Notes: a model not told the origin generated them from the letters alone. Shown: positions 7,059 through 15,998, counted from the stretch's first letter. The stretch is 35,929 nt of DNA from JAYEHK01 sp034659475 (GCA_034659475.1 JAYEHK010000138.1:1-35929); one strand, 5' to 3'. Translations and numbers: made by a program.

Positions 7059-8147
7059 TTATAAGATACTCTTTACCTTCTGAACAAGATCATTCTCGAT
7101 AATCCCTACGCCAGGCATGTACAGATGTTCAATCTGCATGGTCTCTCCATAGATTTCCTGCCTGGTCAGTCTCTCAAACTGTCCGTATGCTGATTCTGCG
7201 ATGAGCAGCTTTTTGGCACTATTCTTATTAATTGCATTACGCAAGGCTTTAGCTGGATAAGGTCTTAGGGTGATGGGCCTGAAATATCCTGCCTTGATCC
7301 CCTGTGCACGCAGCACCTTCACCGCATCATTGGCTGCGCGAGATACAATTCCATGTGAAAGAATAATAACATCTGCATCTTCACAATCGTGTTCCTCATA
7401 CTCTTCAATCTCCGGTGAGATGGATTCATATTCTGCCGATACCCGCATAATCACTTCATATAGTTCTTCTTCTAGGCTGTAAATGTTGCAAAGATGGGCC
7501 GGTTCTCTCACTTCACCTATCTTTTCATCAAATCCAACCAGCGGATAGGGCTTAATCATTTCGATACCTCGATCTTCAGGGTTGTAGATATCAAGTGGCT
7601 CTCTCATTTTAGCCTGATATCCGTCCCCCAGGACAAATACCGGGAACCTGTACTTCCAGGCAGTATTAAAAGCCTTGATGGTATAATCAAATATTTCCTG
7701 GTGAGTAGCCGTTGAATATACAATCCTGTGTCCTTCGCCATTCCCGCCAAAGGTTGTCAGTGTCACTTCCTGCTGGGAGTACACGACGGTCCCGGAAGAA
7801 GGCCCTCCTCTTTGCTGAATCACCGCTACGAGCGGAAGTCTCATTGCTTCAGCCATGCCAAATGGCTCCTGCATGAGAACGTTACCCGGTCCTGCTGTAG
7901 CTGTAAAGGCTTTTTTCCCTGCCTGAATCGCTCCACAGGTAGTGAAACCAGCAGAGAGTTCATCCTCGGTCTGCAAGAAACTACGTTGATATTTGGGCGC
8001 TAATCGGGTCCAATAGTGCATAATCTCATTCTGTGGGGTAATAGGATAGCCAAACATTATGTCTGCATCTGCTGCAAGACATGCCCAGGTTACTGTTTCA
8101 TTTCCGGTGAGAAATGATTTCCCTGATTGATCCGTTATTTTCGCCAT
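7059..8147 (-). CDS. korA: 2-oxoacid:ferredoxin oxidoreductase, alpha subunit
   Basis: A 362-residue alpha chain with the YPITP motif at 34-38, ATAGPG, and the QRGGPSSG block that contacts the 2-oxoacid carboxylate. The C-terminal domain begins near DVIILSHGIVSRAA. It forms the catalytic core with beta and makes acyl-CoA, CO2 and reduced ferredoxin. GGAGGTG precedes the ATG at 8147. Length and order alpha-beta-gamma-delta match KOR/VOR. 2-Oxoglutarate and branched-chain 2-oxoacids are both plausible substrates. The 177-nt gap upstream shows no convincing terminator after the amidohydrolase gene, so read-through from the dpaL promoter is possible. Confidence 0.93.
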   Translation of the reverse strand: MAKITDQSGKSFLTGNETVTWACLAADADIMFGYPITPQNEIMHYWTRLAPKYQRSFLQTEDELSAGFTTCGAIQAGKKAFTATAGPGNVLMQEPFGMAEAMRLPLVAVIQQRGGPSSGTVVYSQQEVTLTTFGGNGEGHRIVYSTATHQEIFDYTIKAFNTAWKYRFPVFVLGDGYQAKMREPLDIYNPEDRGIEMIKPYPLVGFDEKIGEVREPAHLCNIYSLEEELYEVIMRVSAEYESISPEIEEYEEHDCEDADVIILSHGIVSRAANDAVKVLRAQGIKAGYFRPITLRPYPAKALRNAINKNSAKKLLIAESAYGQFERLTRQEIYGETMQIEHLYMPGVGIIENDLVQKVKSIL

Positions 8148-8324
8148 TGCTGTAAGACACCTCCTGTTCTATATTTTATTCATCCTAACCACATTTTGCG
8201 GATGTGAAAAAGTAACAACTTCCGAACTTAGGTCGAGAGTTGTTTGCTAACGAATCCCGCATCGTTATATTACAGCTCATTGACACCTCATTCATCAGAG
8301 ACTAAGAAAAAGAAATGCCGTTTA

Positions 8325-9911
8325 TTAAGCTCTTCGTAGAGCTTTTCCAGATAAGACTCCTGTGTGAACTCCCTGGTCAATAACTAGTCCTCCATTTACC
8401 AGCACATATTCAATACCCGTTGGATATTGAATCGGATCTACATAATTCCCATTATCAATGACCGTGTCCGGATTGAAAATCGTAATGTCAGCAAAATAAC
8501 CAGAAGCAATCAGACCTCTTTGTTTAAAACCAAACCATTGGGCAGGTTTACCCGTCATTTTCCGCACGGCTTCTTCTAAAGTCAGAGCGCTCTGTTCGCG
8601 TACATAGCGTCCTAAAAGACGAGGGAATGACCCATAAACACGGGGATGGGGTTTACCTCCCAGAAGTCCGTCGGTACACACCATGTGTTCCGGTCGTTTC
8701 ATGAAACCCATTACATGTTCTTCGAATCCGTAAAAATCAACCATTCCAACTGCGTTTTCTTCCTGCAGCAACAAATCAAAGGTAGCCTGATAAGGATCTT
8801 TGCCTCGCATCTGTCCAATCTCTATAAGACTACGTCCGATAACATCCTGATTGGCTTCGGTTTTTACACTGGTTACATAAATCTGATCCAAACCGGCAAA
8901 GTCTACAAAGTTGTCCCATCCAGGTATGCCATGTTCCATATCGTAGATCATTTTTTCTCTGAGTTCAGGATCTGCTAATCTTTCCAACACCTTATTGGTT
9001 CCTCCGTCATGAACCCACGGGGGAAGGATAACACCCAGCATGGTGCTGCCGGCAACATAGGGATACTGGTCAAAGGATACCCTGATTCCTTCTTCTTGGG
9101 CTTTATCCAGGTATTTTAGCACTTCTTCGAATTTATCTTTATTGTTCTTTCCGCAGACTTTCATGTGTGAAAAATGTACTTTTACACCAGATGCACGGCC
9201 AATCTCGATTACTTCCTGCATGGATTCCAGAATTGCATCTGCTTCACTGCGCTGATGGATGACAAACACTCCGTCAAATTCAGCAACAACTTTGCAAAGC
9301 TCTATCAGTTCTTCGGTTTTGGAATACGCACAGGGCATGTATATCAAACCCGTGGACATTCCCCATGCACCAGCTTCCATTTCCCGTCGTGTGATTTGTC
9401 GCATCTTTTCCATCTCTTCCGGGGTAGGCTGCCGGTTATCCAGTCCCATGCCTTCCATGCGAATGTTTCCGTGCGGGACTAGATAGGCTTCATTTATGCC
9501 CATGCCTGATTTTTCCATCATCGATAGATATCCATCTGTGTTTTCATAATTCCAGTCAATCTGATCAGTGTCTCCATCCAAACCTGCCAGGTTTTTTCTC
9601 CAGGGACTGATATACTCTTTTGGCAGTGGTGCCATGGATATTCCATCCTGACCCAGCATTTCAGTGGTGATCCCCTGCCTCACCTTGGGTTCCACCCGTG
9701 GCTCAAGTAAAATAACCAGGTCTGAATGGCTGTGCGCATCTATAAATCCTGGTGCTACGACTAAGCCGTCTGCCTCGATAATTTTATCAAAATCTTGTTC
9801 TTCAACTTTGCCAACGGCAGTAATCATATTATCTTCTATGCTTACATCTCCAGAAAATCTTGTTTTTCCTGTTCCATCAATTATGATTCCATTTTTTATT
9901 AATGTTTTCAT
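8325..9911 (-). CDS. N-acyl-D-amino-acid deacylase-like amidohydrolase
   Basis: A 528-residue amidohydrolase-superfamily enzyme of the D-aminoacylase group. It has the metal motif HSHSD at 60-64, further expected ligands His219 (VIHQRSEAD) and His249 (HFSHMKVCG), and the catalytic Asp414 in MVCTDG. In characterised D-aminoacylases a Cys in a G-N-C-G motif near residue 96 is a metal ligand; here the aligned motif is GQDG (88-90 region), so Cys is replaced by Asp. That marks a separate subfamily with an unknown substrate. It starts 23 nt after the symporter and is the fourth gene of the sigma-54 unit. Release of a D-amino acid from an acylated precursor is the likely role. Confidence 0.88.
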   Translation of the reverse strand: MKTLIKNGIIIDGTGKTRFSGDVSIEDNMITAVGKVEEQDFDKIIEADGLVVAPGFIDAHSHSDLVILLEPRVEPKVRQGITTEMLGQDGISMAPLPKEYISPWRKNLAGLDGDTDQIDWNYENTDGYLSMMEKSGMGINEAYLVPHGNIRMEGMGLDNRQPTPEEMEKMRQITRREMEAGAWGMSTGLIYMPCAYSKTEELIELCKVVAEFDGVFVIHQRSEADAILESMQEVIEIGRASGVKVHFSHMKVCGKNNKDKFEEVLKYLDKAQEEGIRVSFDQYPYVAGSTMLGVILPPWVHDGGTNKVLERLADPELREKMIYDMEHGIPGWDNFVDFAGLDQIYVTSVKTEANQDVIGRSLIEIGQMRGKDPYQATFDLLLQEENAVGMVDFYGFEEHVMGFMKRPEHMVCTDGLLGGKPHPRVYGSFPRLLGRYVREQSALTLEEAVRKMTGKPAQWFGFKQRGLIASGYFADITIFNPDTVIDNGNYVDPIQYPTGIEYVLVNGGLVIDQGVHTGVLSGKALRRA

Positions 9912-9934
9912 ACGTTCACCTCCAATTTATCAAT

Positions 9935-11338
9935 TTATTCTTCATCCACAAAACCACTCGGAGCTGGTTTGACGCCTAATTTACCTTCAATATATGAAAC
10001 ACCGAAGAATACAACAGTACTTACAATAGATCCTAAAATAATAGACATGATTCCATAAGGTTCGCCAAGATACTGCCATATAAATGCTGCAGCACTACCC
10101 AGGATAATTGAATACAAACCTGCATTTACAGTTGCATTTTTATAAAATAAGCCGAAAACAAATGCCCCAAATGGTCCTGCAGATCTCATAGTAAATGCAA
10201 ACACCAGTAACGGAATAATAGATGTTTTACTTAAAGCTATGATTAAGGCACCTACACCAACCGTAACAATGACCCATCTGGATGTACTAACGAGTTGGTT
10301 ATCAGTAGCATCTGCATTGATATATTTTTGATAAACATCTTTTGTAAACAGCGTTGATACTGCAATTAGATTTCCAGAGGCACTGGACATGGTTGCAGCC
10401 ACCACGGATGCAAGCACCAATCCTGCAAGCAACGTAGGAGCAAAGTTAACCGCAGCTGTAGCCATTGCAGTATTAGGATCAATGTTCGGGAATCTAGCTA
10501 GTGCGACCAATCCGATCGTCGCAGGAATAAACCCATATAAAGCCATAAGCAAAGCTGTAAGCATAGAACCCAGACGAGCCGTCTTAATGTCTTTAGCAGC
10601 AAAGTAGCGCTGCACTGCCTCCTGCCCGGTAGAAAATGTCATAAAATACATAACAATCAAACCGAAAATAGTCTTCCATCCAATTTTAGTTAATGCCATC
10701 TGCTCCTGTGGCAGAGATGCAACAATTGAACTCCATCCTCCAGCATTGTGTATGATAACAGGTGCCGCAATCGCCATTCCCAACGTTATGAATATAATAT
10801 GAACGATATCAGTCATAGCAACAGACATTAATCCGCCTAAAAGCGTATAAAGTGTAACCACAACAGCGGATATAACGATGGTCGTTTTAAAATCAATTCC
10901 CGCCACAACACTGATAATTGTTGAGGTTGCAATTACCTGCACTGCGGCTAATGCAAACCCTGCTGATATCGCCAGAGCAGTTGTTATAATATGTGAAGGG
11001 GTTCCATATCTGCGTCCAAGGATTTCAGGAACCGTTGTCGCTAATGCTTTTCTCAAGTAAGGAGCTACAAAGGAAACCAAAAAAATTCCTATGCCGGCAC
11101 AAACTACATACCAACCTGCCGATAGGCCCCAGTCTCCGTAAGCTTTGGCTGCTACACCAACAGTACTGCCACCTCCAATTTCAGCGGCAGCCAACGTACC
11201 AGCAAGCATAAAAGGTCCTAAATTTCTCCCAGCTAACATAAAATCCTTTGAATTATTTATTTTCCGCTTTGCTGCATAAATTCCAATACCAACCATAATT
11301 GACATATATGCGACAACAATCCAAAATACTGTGTCCAT
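9935..11338 (-). CDS. Sodium:solute symporter (SSS family)
   Basis: A 467-residue polytopic membrane protein of about 13 hydrophobic segments. N-terminal AAKRKINNSKDFMLAGRNLGP and GGGSTVGVAAKAYG match the first helices of SSS transporters (PutP/PanF type). GLMSVAMTDIVH and the SSASGNLIAVSTLFTKDVYQ block are also typical, the last carrying the serine/threonine Na+ site. It lies between ygeY (28 nt) and the amidohydrolase (23 nt), so it probably imports the substrate of those enzymes. The SSS family takes amino acids, peptides, sugars and organic acids, so context is the only guide to substrate. Confidence 0.92.
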   Translation of the reverse strand: MDTVFWIVVAYMSIMVGIGIYAAKRKINNSKDFMLAGRNLGPFMLAGTLAAAEIGGGSTVGVAAKAYGDWGLSAGWYVVCAGIGIFLVSFVAPYLRKALATTVPEILGRRYGTPSHIITTALAISAGFALAAVQVIATSTIISVVAGIDFKTTIVISAVVVTLYTLLGGLMSVAMTDIVHIIFITLGMAIAAPVIIHNAGGWSSIVASLPQEQMALTKIGWKTIFGLIVMYFMTFSTGQEAVQRYFAAKDIKTARLGSMLTALLMALYGFIPATIGLVALARFPNIDPNTAMATAAVNFAPTLLAGLVLASVVAATMSSASGNLIAVSTLFTKDVYQKYINADATDNQLVSTSRWVIVTVGVGALIIALSKTSIIPLLVFAFTMRSAGPFGAFVFGLFYKNATVNAGLYSIILGSAAAFIWQYLGEPYGIMSIILGSIVSTVVFFGVSYIEGKLGVKPAPSGFVDEE

Positions 11339-11366
11339 TAAATTCCCTCCAATTATTTATGTGATT

Positions 11367-12551
11367 TTACCTTAGAACCGATTCAATGATTCCGTAATAT
11401 CCTTTAGATGCATTTAATAATTGGTCAATTTCTATATACTCATCAATGGTATGGGCCTGATTTTCTCTGGAGGGACCATAACCAATCGTTTTAATTCCTT
11501 TTTCTCCAGCATAATGACTGCCATTGGTACAGAAAGAATATTCTGTTACTTCAGGATCAAAACCCAATTCCCGTAACCCATTTAGCGCCTTTTGAACAAA
11601 TTCATCGTCTTCTTCATACAACCATCCCGGGAAAAATCTTTCTCCCTCGATAATTTCCCCGGTATAGCACGTTTCTTGTCCAAATGCAAAACTCACTTTC
11701 GCTTCAAATTCCGGGTCTTCTTGCTTCATTTCTGTAATCAAATCCTGCAATGGCTGAAGAACACTTTCTTTCGTTTCACCGACCAGCAGTCTCCGATCAT
11801 AAGTCACTTTACAATAATCAGGAACAACTGAAGCGCCCGGATATGGTGATGATTTAATATCTGTAAGTTCAAGAATACCCTTCCCCAAAACTTCATGTGT
11901 TGGAGTTGCTATTTGCCTTATTTTTTCAATGAGTTTTGACATTTTATAGACAGCATTCACTCCCGTATGAGGATTAGCCGAATGAGCTGGTACGCCAAAA
12001 GTTTCAACTACGATTTCAGCTCGTCCTCTCTGGCCCTTCTTTATATTCAACTCAGAAGCCTCACCAATAACAACATAATCAGGATTGATCTTTTCGCTAA
12101 TGTTGCGAGCTGCAATTCCTTCATACATTTCTTCATGAACTACCCCTGCAACATAGATGTCTCCCGCAAAATCTCTATCTGTATCCTGGGCAAAAAAACT
12201 CGCTGCGCAAAGCATTGCAACCAGCGAACCCTTCATATCAGATGTGCCTCTTCCATATATTTTCCCATCTTTTATTTCCCCGCCAAAAGGATCCTGTGTC
12301 CATTTAGACAAATCCGGCACAGGAACAGTGTCCATGTGACCATCAAGCAAAATGCTTTTGCCTTCCTTTTTTCCTTTAATATGTGCAACAACGTTACCAT
12401 ACTTATCAACAGTTACCTGATCAAAGCCCATTGACTCAAACGCCTGTTTGAATTTATCCGCTACCGCTCCTTCCTCTCCTGAATAGCTCTTTGTTTTTAT
12501 CACCTCCTGACATAATTCAATTACTTGATCTTTCCTTTGATTATTGAGCAT
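11367..12551 (-). CDS. ygeY: YgeY-type M20 metallohydrolase
   Basis: A di-metal M20 peptidase/deacylase related to YgeY. I use the ATG at 12551 (394 residues), which has GGGAGGG about 9 nt upstream. The frame is open 16 codons further but without an SD. It shows HMDTVPVPD (His72, Asp74), GRGTSDMKG (Asp105) and the catalytic Glu in VVHEEM (140-141), plus the dimerisation insert starting GQRGRAEIVVE. It overlaps the end of dpaL by 11 nt. Pairing of ygeX (dpaL) with ygeY is also seen in E. coli, in the cluster linked to selenium-dependent purine breakdown. The substrate of YgeY is not established; an N-acylated diaminopropionate is a reasonable guess here. Confidence 0.9.
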   Translation of the reverse strand: MLNNQRKDQVIELCQEVIKTKSYSGEEGAVADKFKQAFESMGFDQVTVDKYGNVVAHIKGKKEGKSILLDGHMDTVPVPDLSKWTQDPFGGEIKDGKIYGRGTSDMKGSLVAMLCAASFFAQDTDRDFAGDIYVAGVVHEEMYEGIAARNISEKINPDYVVIGEASELNIKKGQRGRAEIVVETFGVPAHSANPHTGVNAVYKMSKLIEKIRQIATPTHEVLGKGILELTDIKSSPYPGASVVPDYCKVTYDRRLLVGETKESVLQPLQDLITEMKQEDPEFEAKVSFAFGQETCYTGEIIEGERFFPGWLYEEDDEFVQKALNGLRELGFDPEVTEYSFCTNGSHYAGEKGIKTIGYGPSRENQAHTIDEYIEIDQLLNASKGYYGIIESVLR

Positions 12552-13758
12552 TAATTTTTCCCTCCTTTTTGAAGCTTTCAAATTCACCGTCCCAAACAAT
12601 ACTTCTGTATTTGTCAGGATCAGTATCCCCTTCGGTACTGAAAAACAGTATCTTTGAATCTTTGTTAAGTTTCAAAGACTCCCGCAGTTTTCCTAAGGCT
12701 GTATCCTGCATAATTTCACTCAGAACTCCAATTCCGATCGCTCCTGACTCACCAGAAATAATCCGTGGATCTGTGCCCAGCGGATTTCCTAAGATCCTCA
12801 TACCACGTGCTGAAAGATTGTCAGGGCATGAAATAAATGCATTGGCATAATCATATAAGATATTCCAGCCTATTGGGTTGGGCTCTCCACACGCAAGCCC
12901 TGCCATAATGGTATTCATATCGCCGCCTACATTTTTAATCTTGCCTTCAAGAGCTGAACGGTATAGGCAATCGGCTTTATCTGGTTCTACGATAACAGCA
13001 ATCGGCGGATCATCAGGGAATGCAGACGCGAAAAATCCTACCATTGCACCTGCCAGCGCACCTACACCAGCCTGTATAAAAATGTGAGTTGGTTTTTCAC
13101 CTTTCATTTGTTCCAACGCCTCTGATGCCATAGTGGCATAACCTTGCATAATCCAGGTGGGTATTTCCTCGTACCCATCCCACGCAGTGTCCTGCACCAT
13201 TACCCAACCTAGTTCCTGCGCCTTCTGTAAAGCAAATCGAACCGCATCATCATAATTCAAATCAGTAATATAGGCTTCCGCACCTGTAGCCTTAATATTT
13301 TCCAGACGTCTTTGAGCCGAACCAGCCGGCATATAAACAACAGCCTTCTGCCCCAGTTGCTGGGCAGCCCATGCTACCCCTCTACCATGGTTTCCATCTG
13401 TTGCAGTCGTAAACGTAATATCTCCTAATCGGGATCTGATTTCAGCCGATTTAAGATAATTAAAACTAAGACCTTCCAGAGGAAGTTCCAAACATTTTGC
13501 AAGATACCTTCCCATCGCATAAGACCCACCCAGAACCTTAAAAGCATTTAGCCCAAAACGATAGGATTCATCCTTTACAAAGATTTGTTCTACACCCAGA
13601 TGCTCGGCCAGATTATTCAGACTCCACAGGGGCGTGGGAGCATAATTGTCTACACTTTTATGAAATTGCATTACCTGTTTCACTACTTCTTGATTTAAAA
13701 ATTCAGCAGATGTCTTTTGGTTTTCTTGTCTTGCTCTTTCGTTCACTTTCCACTTCAT
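12541..13758 (-). CDS. dpaL: Diaminopropionate ammonia-lyase
   Basis: A fold-type II PLP enzyme that converts D- or L-2,3-diaminopropionate to pyruvate and two ammonia. The 405-residue length matches YgeX/DpaL. The PLP lysine is Lys74 in NAFKVLGGSYA, the family signature. ATDGNHGRGVAWAA binds the phosphate/pyridine side, and AGVGALAGAMVGFF and FFSTEGDTD are the glycine loop and C-terminal motifs. SD GGGAGGTGG precedes the ATG. It is the first gene of a tight operon read from a sigma-54 promoter at 13982-13997. Known DpaL proteins accept both enantiomers, which suits a neighbour making D-amino acids. Confidence 0.95.
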   Translation of the reverse strand: MKWKVNERARQENQKTSAEFLNQEVVKQVMQFHKSVDNYAPTPLWSLNNLAEHLGVEQIFVKDESYRFGLNAFKVLGGSYAMGRYLAKCLELPLEGLSFNYLKSAEIRSRLGDITFTTATDGNHGRGVAWAAQQLGQKAVVYMPAGSAQRRLENIKATGAEAYITDLNYDDAVRFALQKAQELGWVMVQDTAWDGYEEIPTWIMQGYATMASEALEQMKGEKPTHIFIQAGVGALAGAMVGFFASAFPDDPPIAVIVEPDKADCLYRSALEGKIKNVGGDMNTIMAGLACGEPNPIGWNILYDYANAFISCPDNLSARGMRILGNPLGTDPRIISGESGAIGIGVLSEIMQDTALGKLRESLKLNKDSKILFFSTEGDTDPDKYRSIVWDGEFESFKKEGKINAQ

Positions 13759-13800
13759 TGTTTTAATTCCACCTCCCTAAAACTATTCATTAAATATTTG

Positions 13801-13887
13801 TTATTTTTTAAGCTTTTTATTCTCACTAGCACAATTGCCTGAAATATCCACCATCTTAGCCTCTAACATCACGAAGCATTTTGACAT
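13801..13887 (-). CDS. Possible 28-residue leader ORF in the dpaL 5' region
   Basis: Downstream of the sigma-54 promoter, a strong SD (AAGGAGGTG, 13903-13911) is followed 14 nt later by an ATG opening a 28-codon frame (MSKCFVMLEAKMVDISGN... ending KKLKK) that stops 42 nt before dpaL. The spacing is too long for normal initiation, unless the short AGGT/ACCT hairpin between SD and ATG draws them together. No family is recognised. It could be a leader peptide or simply a stray SD. Confidence 0.28.
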   Translation of the reverse strand: MSKCFVMLEAKMVDISGNCASENKKLKK

Positions 13888-13981
13888 CTAAAAGGTTTTT
13901 GCACCTCCTTCAGACTGCTATCATTAATTGATAATAATTTAGAACCAATAAAGGTTCTTTGTCAGTGTTATTTTTAGTTTT

Positions 13982-13997
13982 TGCAAATTGCATACCA
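13982..13997 (-). promoter_or_regulatory. Sigma-54 (-24/-12) promoter for dpaL
   Basis: On the minus strand TGGTATG-CAAT-TTGCA matches the consensus TGGCAYR-N4-TTGCW, with the invariant GG and GC ten bases apart. Transcription would start near 13971, giving a leader of about 210 nt before dpaL. The gene transcribed away from it encodes a sigma-54 activator, which supports the call. Confidence 0.82.
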
Positions 13998-14062
13998 TTA
14001 TCCAAGAATTCAGCAATTTCAGCTTTTCGGGGATATAACCCTAATATTTGTCTCTAAGTTTA

Positions 14063-14154
14063 TTATCAAAATGATAAATGTATATTTCCGTTAATCCCAA
14101 CATCAGGCATATCTATAATATTTATCAGTTTGATAAATATTATCAAACTGATAA
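14063..14154. promoter_or_regulatory. Three palindromic activator sites, TTATCA-N3-TGATAA
   Basis: Identical 15-nt palindromes with spacers AAA, GTT and AAC lie at 14063-14077, 14122-14136 and 14140-14154. The last two have centres 18 nt apart. They are 66 to 172 bp upstream of the -24/-12 promoter, the normal place for enhancer-binding-protein sites. The rightmost also lies where the -35 of the activator's own gene would be, so autoregulation is likely. Assignment to the neighbouring activator is inference. Confidence 0.78.
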
Positions 14155-14225
14155 AATAAAATACAAGATCCACTATACTCTGTACGTTTTTGCTCTATAT
14201 GTAAGAAATTTAGGAGGAAATATAA

Positions 14226-15980
14226 TTGCTCAATTTAATAGACATTCACGATTCTGTTGCCCAGGTTGCAGAAGCCATTGCCACTGTTGTACAGGTCGAT
14301 GTTGAAGTCGTTAACACAAACTATATTCGAGTGGCCGGAACCGGAAAGTATGCGGATCATGTTGGTGAGTCAATGGGAAGCAATTATGTATATCAGAAGA
14401 TTTTGGCTGACAAGATCGATGTCTTTATCCCCAATCCCGGGCAGCACCCTTTCTGTAACTCCTATCCGGAAAAGGAACACTGTGTAGAGTGTGCGGAGTT
14501 AGCTGCACCGATTTTCCTGAATGACAGGGCAATAGGTGTTTTTGGCATGATTGCTTTTAACGAAACACAACGCGATTTGCTGGTTCGTTATCAAAATGAG
14601 TTTTTGGAGTTTATAAAACAAATGGGACAGATGATTGCCGCGAAAATGAACGAATCCCTGTTCATAAAAGAACTCATGATTACACAAAAGCAGCTTGAAG
14701 CCATTATAGACTCTGTAAACGAGGGGATTATCGCCATTGACACCGAGGGTCAAATTACCCACTGCAATCATTCTGCTGAAGTATTATTGCACCGAAGCAG
14801 GCACGAAATTATAAACCAGTCCTTTCAAAATATGGGTCTTAAAACGCACATGCTGGATGTTTTGGAAACCGGAGTGGGCTATATAAATCGTGAGATTACG
14901 TACAACGAGCATAACCAATACTTTTTAAGTACTGCCCGTCCCATTTTAAATCAGGGACAAATCGCTGGTGTCGTCGCCAGTTTTCTGCCGATCACTGAAG
15001 TTAAACAGCTCATTTTAGATTATACAGAACACCAGATTGATATCCCAATCAATGAGATTGTTGGAACCAGTCAAACCATGGTAGATTTACGTGCTAACAT
15101 TTTACGGTTTGCGCACAGTTCCTCTACGGTACTCATCCGTGGGGAAAGCGGTACCGGTAAGGAATTAGTTGCTCGGGCCATCCATAGCAACAGTCCCCGC
15201 AAGGATAAACCTTTTATTGCTATTAATTGCAGTGCCATACCCGATACTTTATTGGAAAGTGAATTGTTTGGTTATGAGGAGGGGTCATTCACCGGCGCCA
15301 AGCGCAAGGGAAAACCAGGAAAATTCGAGATGGCAGATGGAGGGACCTTGTTTCTTGATGAAATCGGTGATATGCCAATTCATCTACAGTCTAAAATTTT
15401 GCGTGCTTTACAGGAAAAAACAATTGAAAGAGTCGGGGGGAATTTCAGCATTACGCTTAACCTTCGTATCATCTCCGCCACCAATCGCCCCCTGGAGGAA
15501 ATGATCACCCAGGGCCAGTTCAGAGAAGACCTATACTATCGTTTGAATGTTATCCCCATTTTCACTACGCCTCTTCGCGAGAGAACGGACGATACTCCAT
15601 CATTATTGGAACATTTTACTCAGAAGTATAACCGGCTTTTCAACAAATCTATTAAAGGGTTTTCAGAACAAGCCATAACCGCAATCATGAACTATCCGTG
15701 GCCAGGCAATGTACGGGAACTGGAGAATGCAATAGAATATGCTTTTAATATAGAAACATCCACCTATATTTTAGCCAATAGCCTGCCTGCGAAGATGCGG
15801 GAAGTGAACACACACACTTCACCCTCCCGCGTCAGATCACTGGATGAGGTTGAAAAAGAAGCCATCCAAGCTGTGCTCAACCATTATGGGAGAAACGTAG
15901 ATGGCAAAAAGAACGCAGCCAAAGCCCTGGGTATAGGGATAGCTACCCTGTACCGCAAGGCTAACTTATATGGTTTATAG
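14226..15980 (+). CDS. Sigma-54-dependent transcriptional activator (sensor-PAS-AAA+-Fis HTH)
   Basis: A 584-residue enhancer-binding protein, started at TTG 14226 behind AGGAGG with 8-nt spacing. Residues 1-145 form a sensory region with HPFCNSYPEKEHCVEC (Cys77, Cys86, Cys89), close to GAF-like ligand domains; a metal or redox role for these cysteines is possible. A PAS domain follows at about 153-265. The AAA+ core has Walker A GESGTGKE (306-313), the sigma-54 contact loop as GSFTGA (353-358) instead of GAFTGA, Walker B TLFLDEIGD (374-382) and the R-finger region REDLYYRLNV. A Fis-type HTH lies at 539-584. It is divergent from dpaL, whose promoter region holds three palindromes it probably binds. 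Confidence 0.93.
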   Translation: MLNLIDIHDSVAQVAEAIATVVQVDVEVVNTNYIRVAGTGKYADHVGESMGSNYVYQKILADKIDVFIPNPGQHPFCNSYPEKEHCVECAELAAPIFLNDRAIGVFGMIAFNETQRDLLVRYQNEFLEFIKQMGQMIAAKMNESLFIKELMITQKQLEAIIDSVNEGIIAIDTEGQITHCNHSAEVLLHRSRHEIINQSFQNMGLKTHMLDVLETGVGYINREITYNEHNQYFLSTARPILNQGQIAGVVASFLPITEVKQLILDYTEHQIDIPINEIVGTSQTMVDLRANILRFAHSSSTVLIRGESGTGKELVARAIHSNSPRKDKPFIAINCSAIPDTLLESELFGYEEGSFTGAKRKGKPGKFEMADGGTLFLDEIGDMPIHLQSKILRALQEKTIERVGGNFSITLNLRIISATNRPLEEMITQGQFREDLYYRLNVIPIFTTPLRERTDDTPSLLEHFTQKYNRLFNKSIKGFSEQAITAIMNYPWPGNVRELENAIEYAFNIETSTYILANSLPAKMREVNTHTSPSRVRSLDEVEKEAIQAVLNHYGRNVDGKKNAAKALGIGIATLYRKANLYGL

Positions 15981-15998
15981 AAAACAACTTTTTTCACA

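Noticed and set aside
8148..8324. Second sigma-54 promoter upstream of korA
   Set aside because: No GG-N10-GC arrangement resembling the consensus was found on the minus strand; only a small CACAT/ATGTG palindrome is present.
14063..14154. CRISPR-like repeat cluster
   Set aside because: The three units are palindromic 15-mers with unequal spacing and no spacers of constant length; an activator-binding role fits better.
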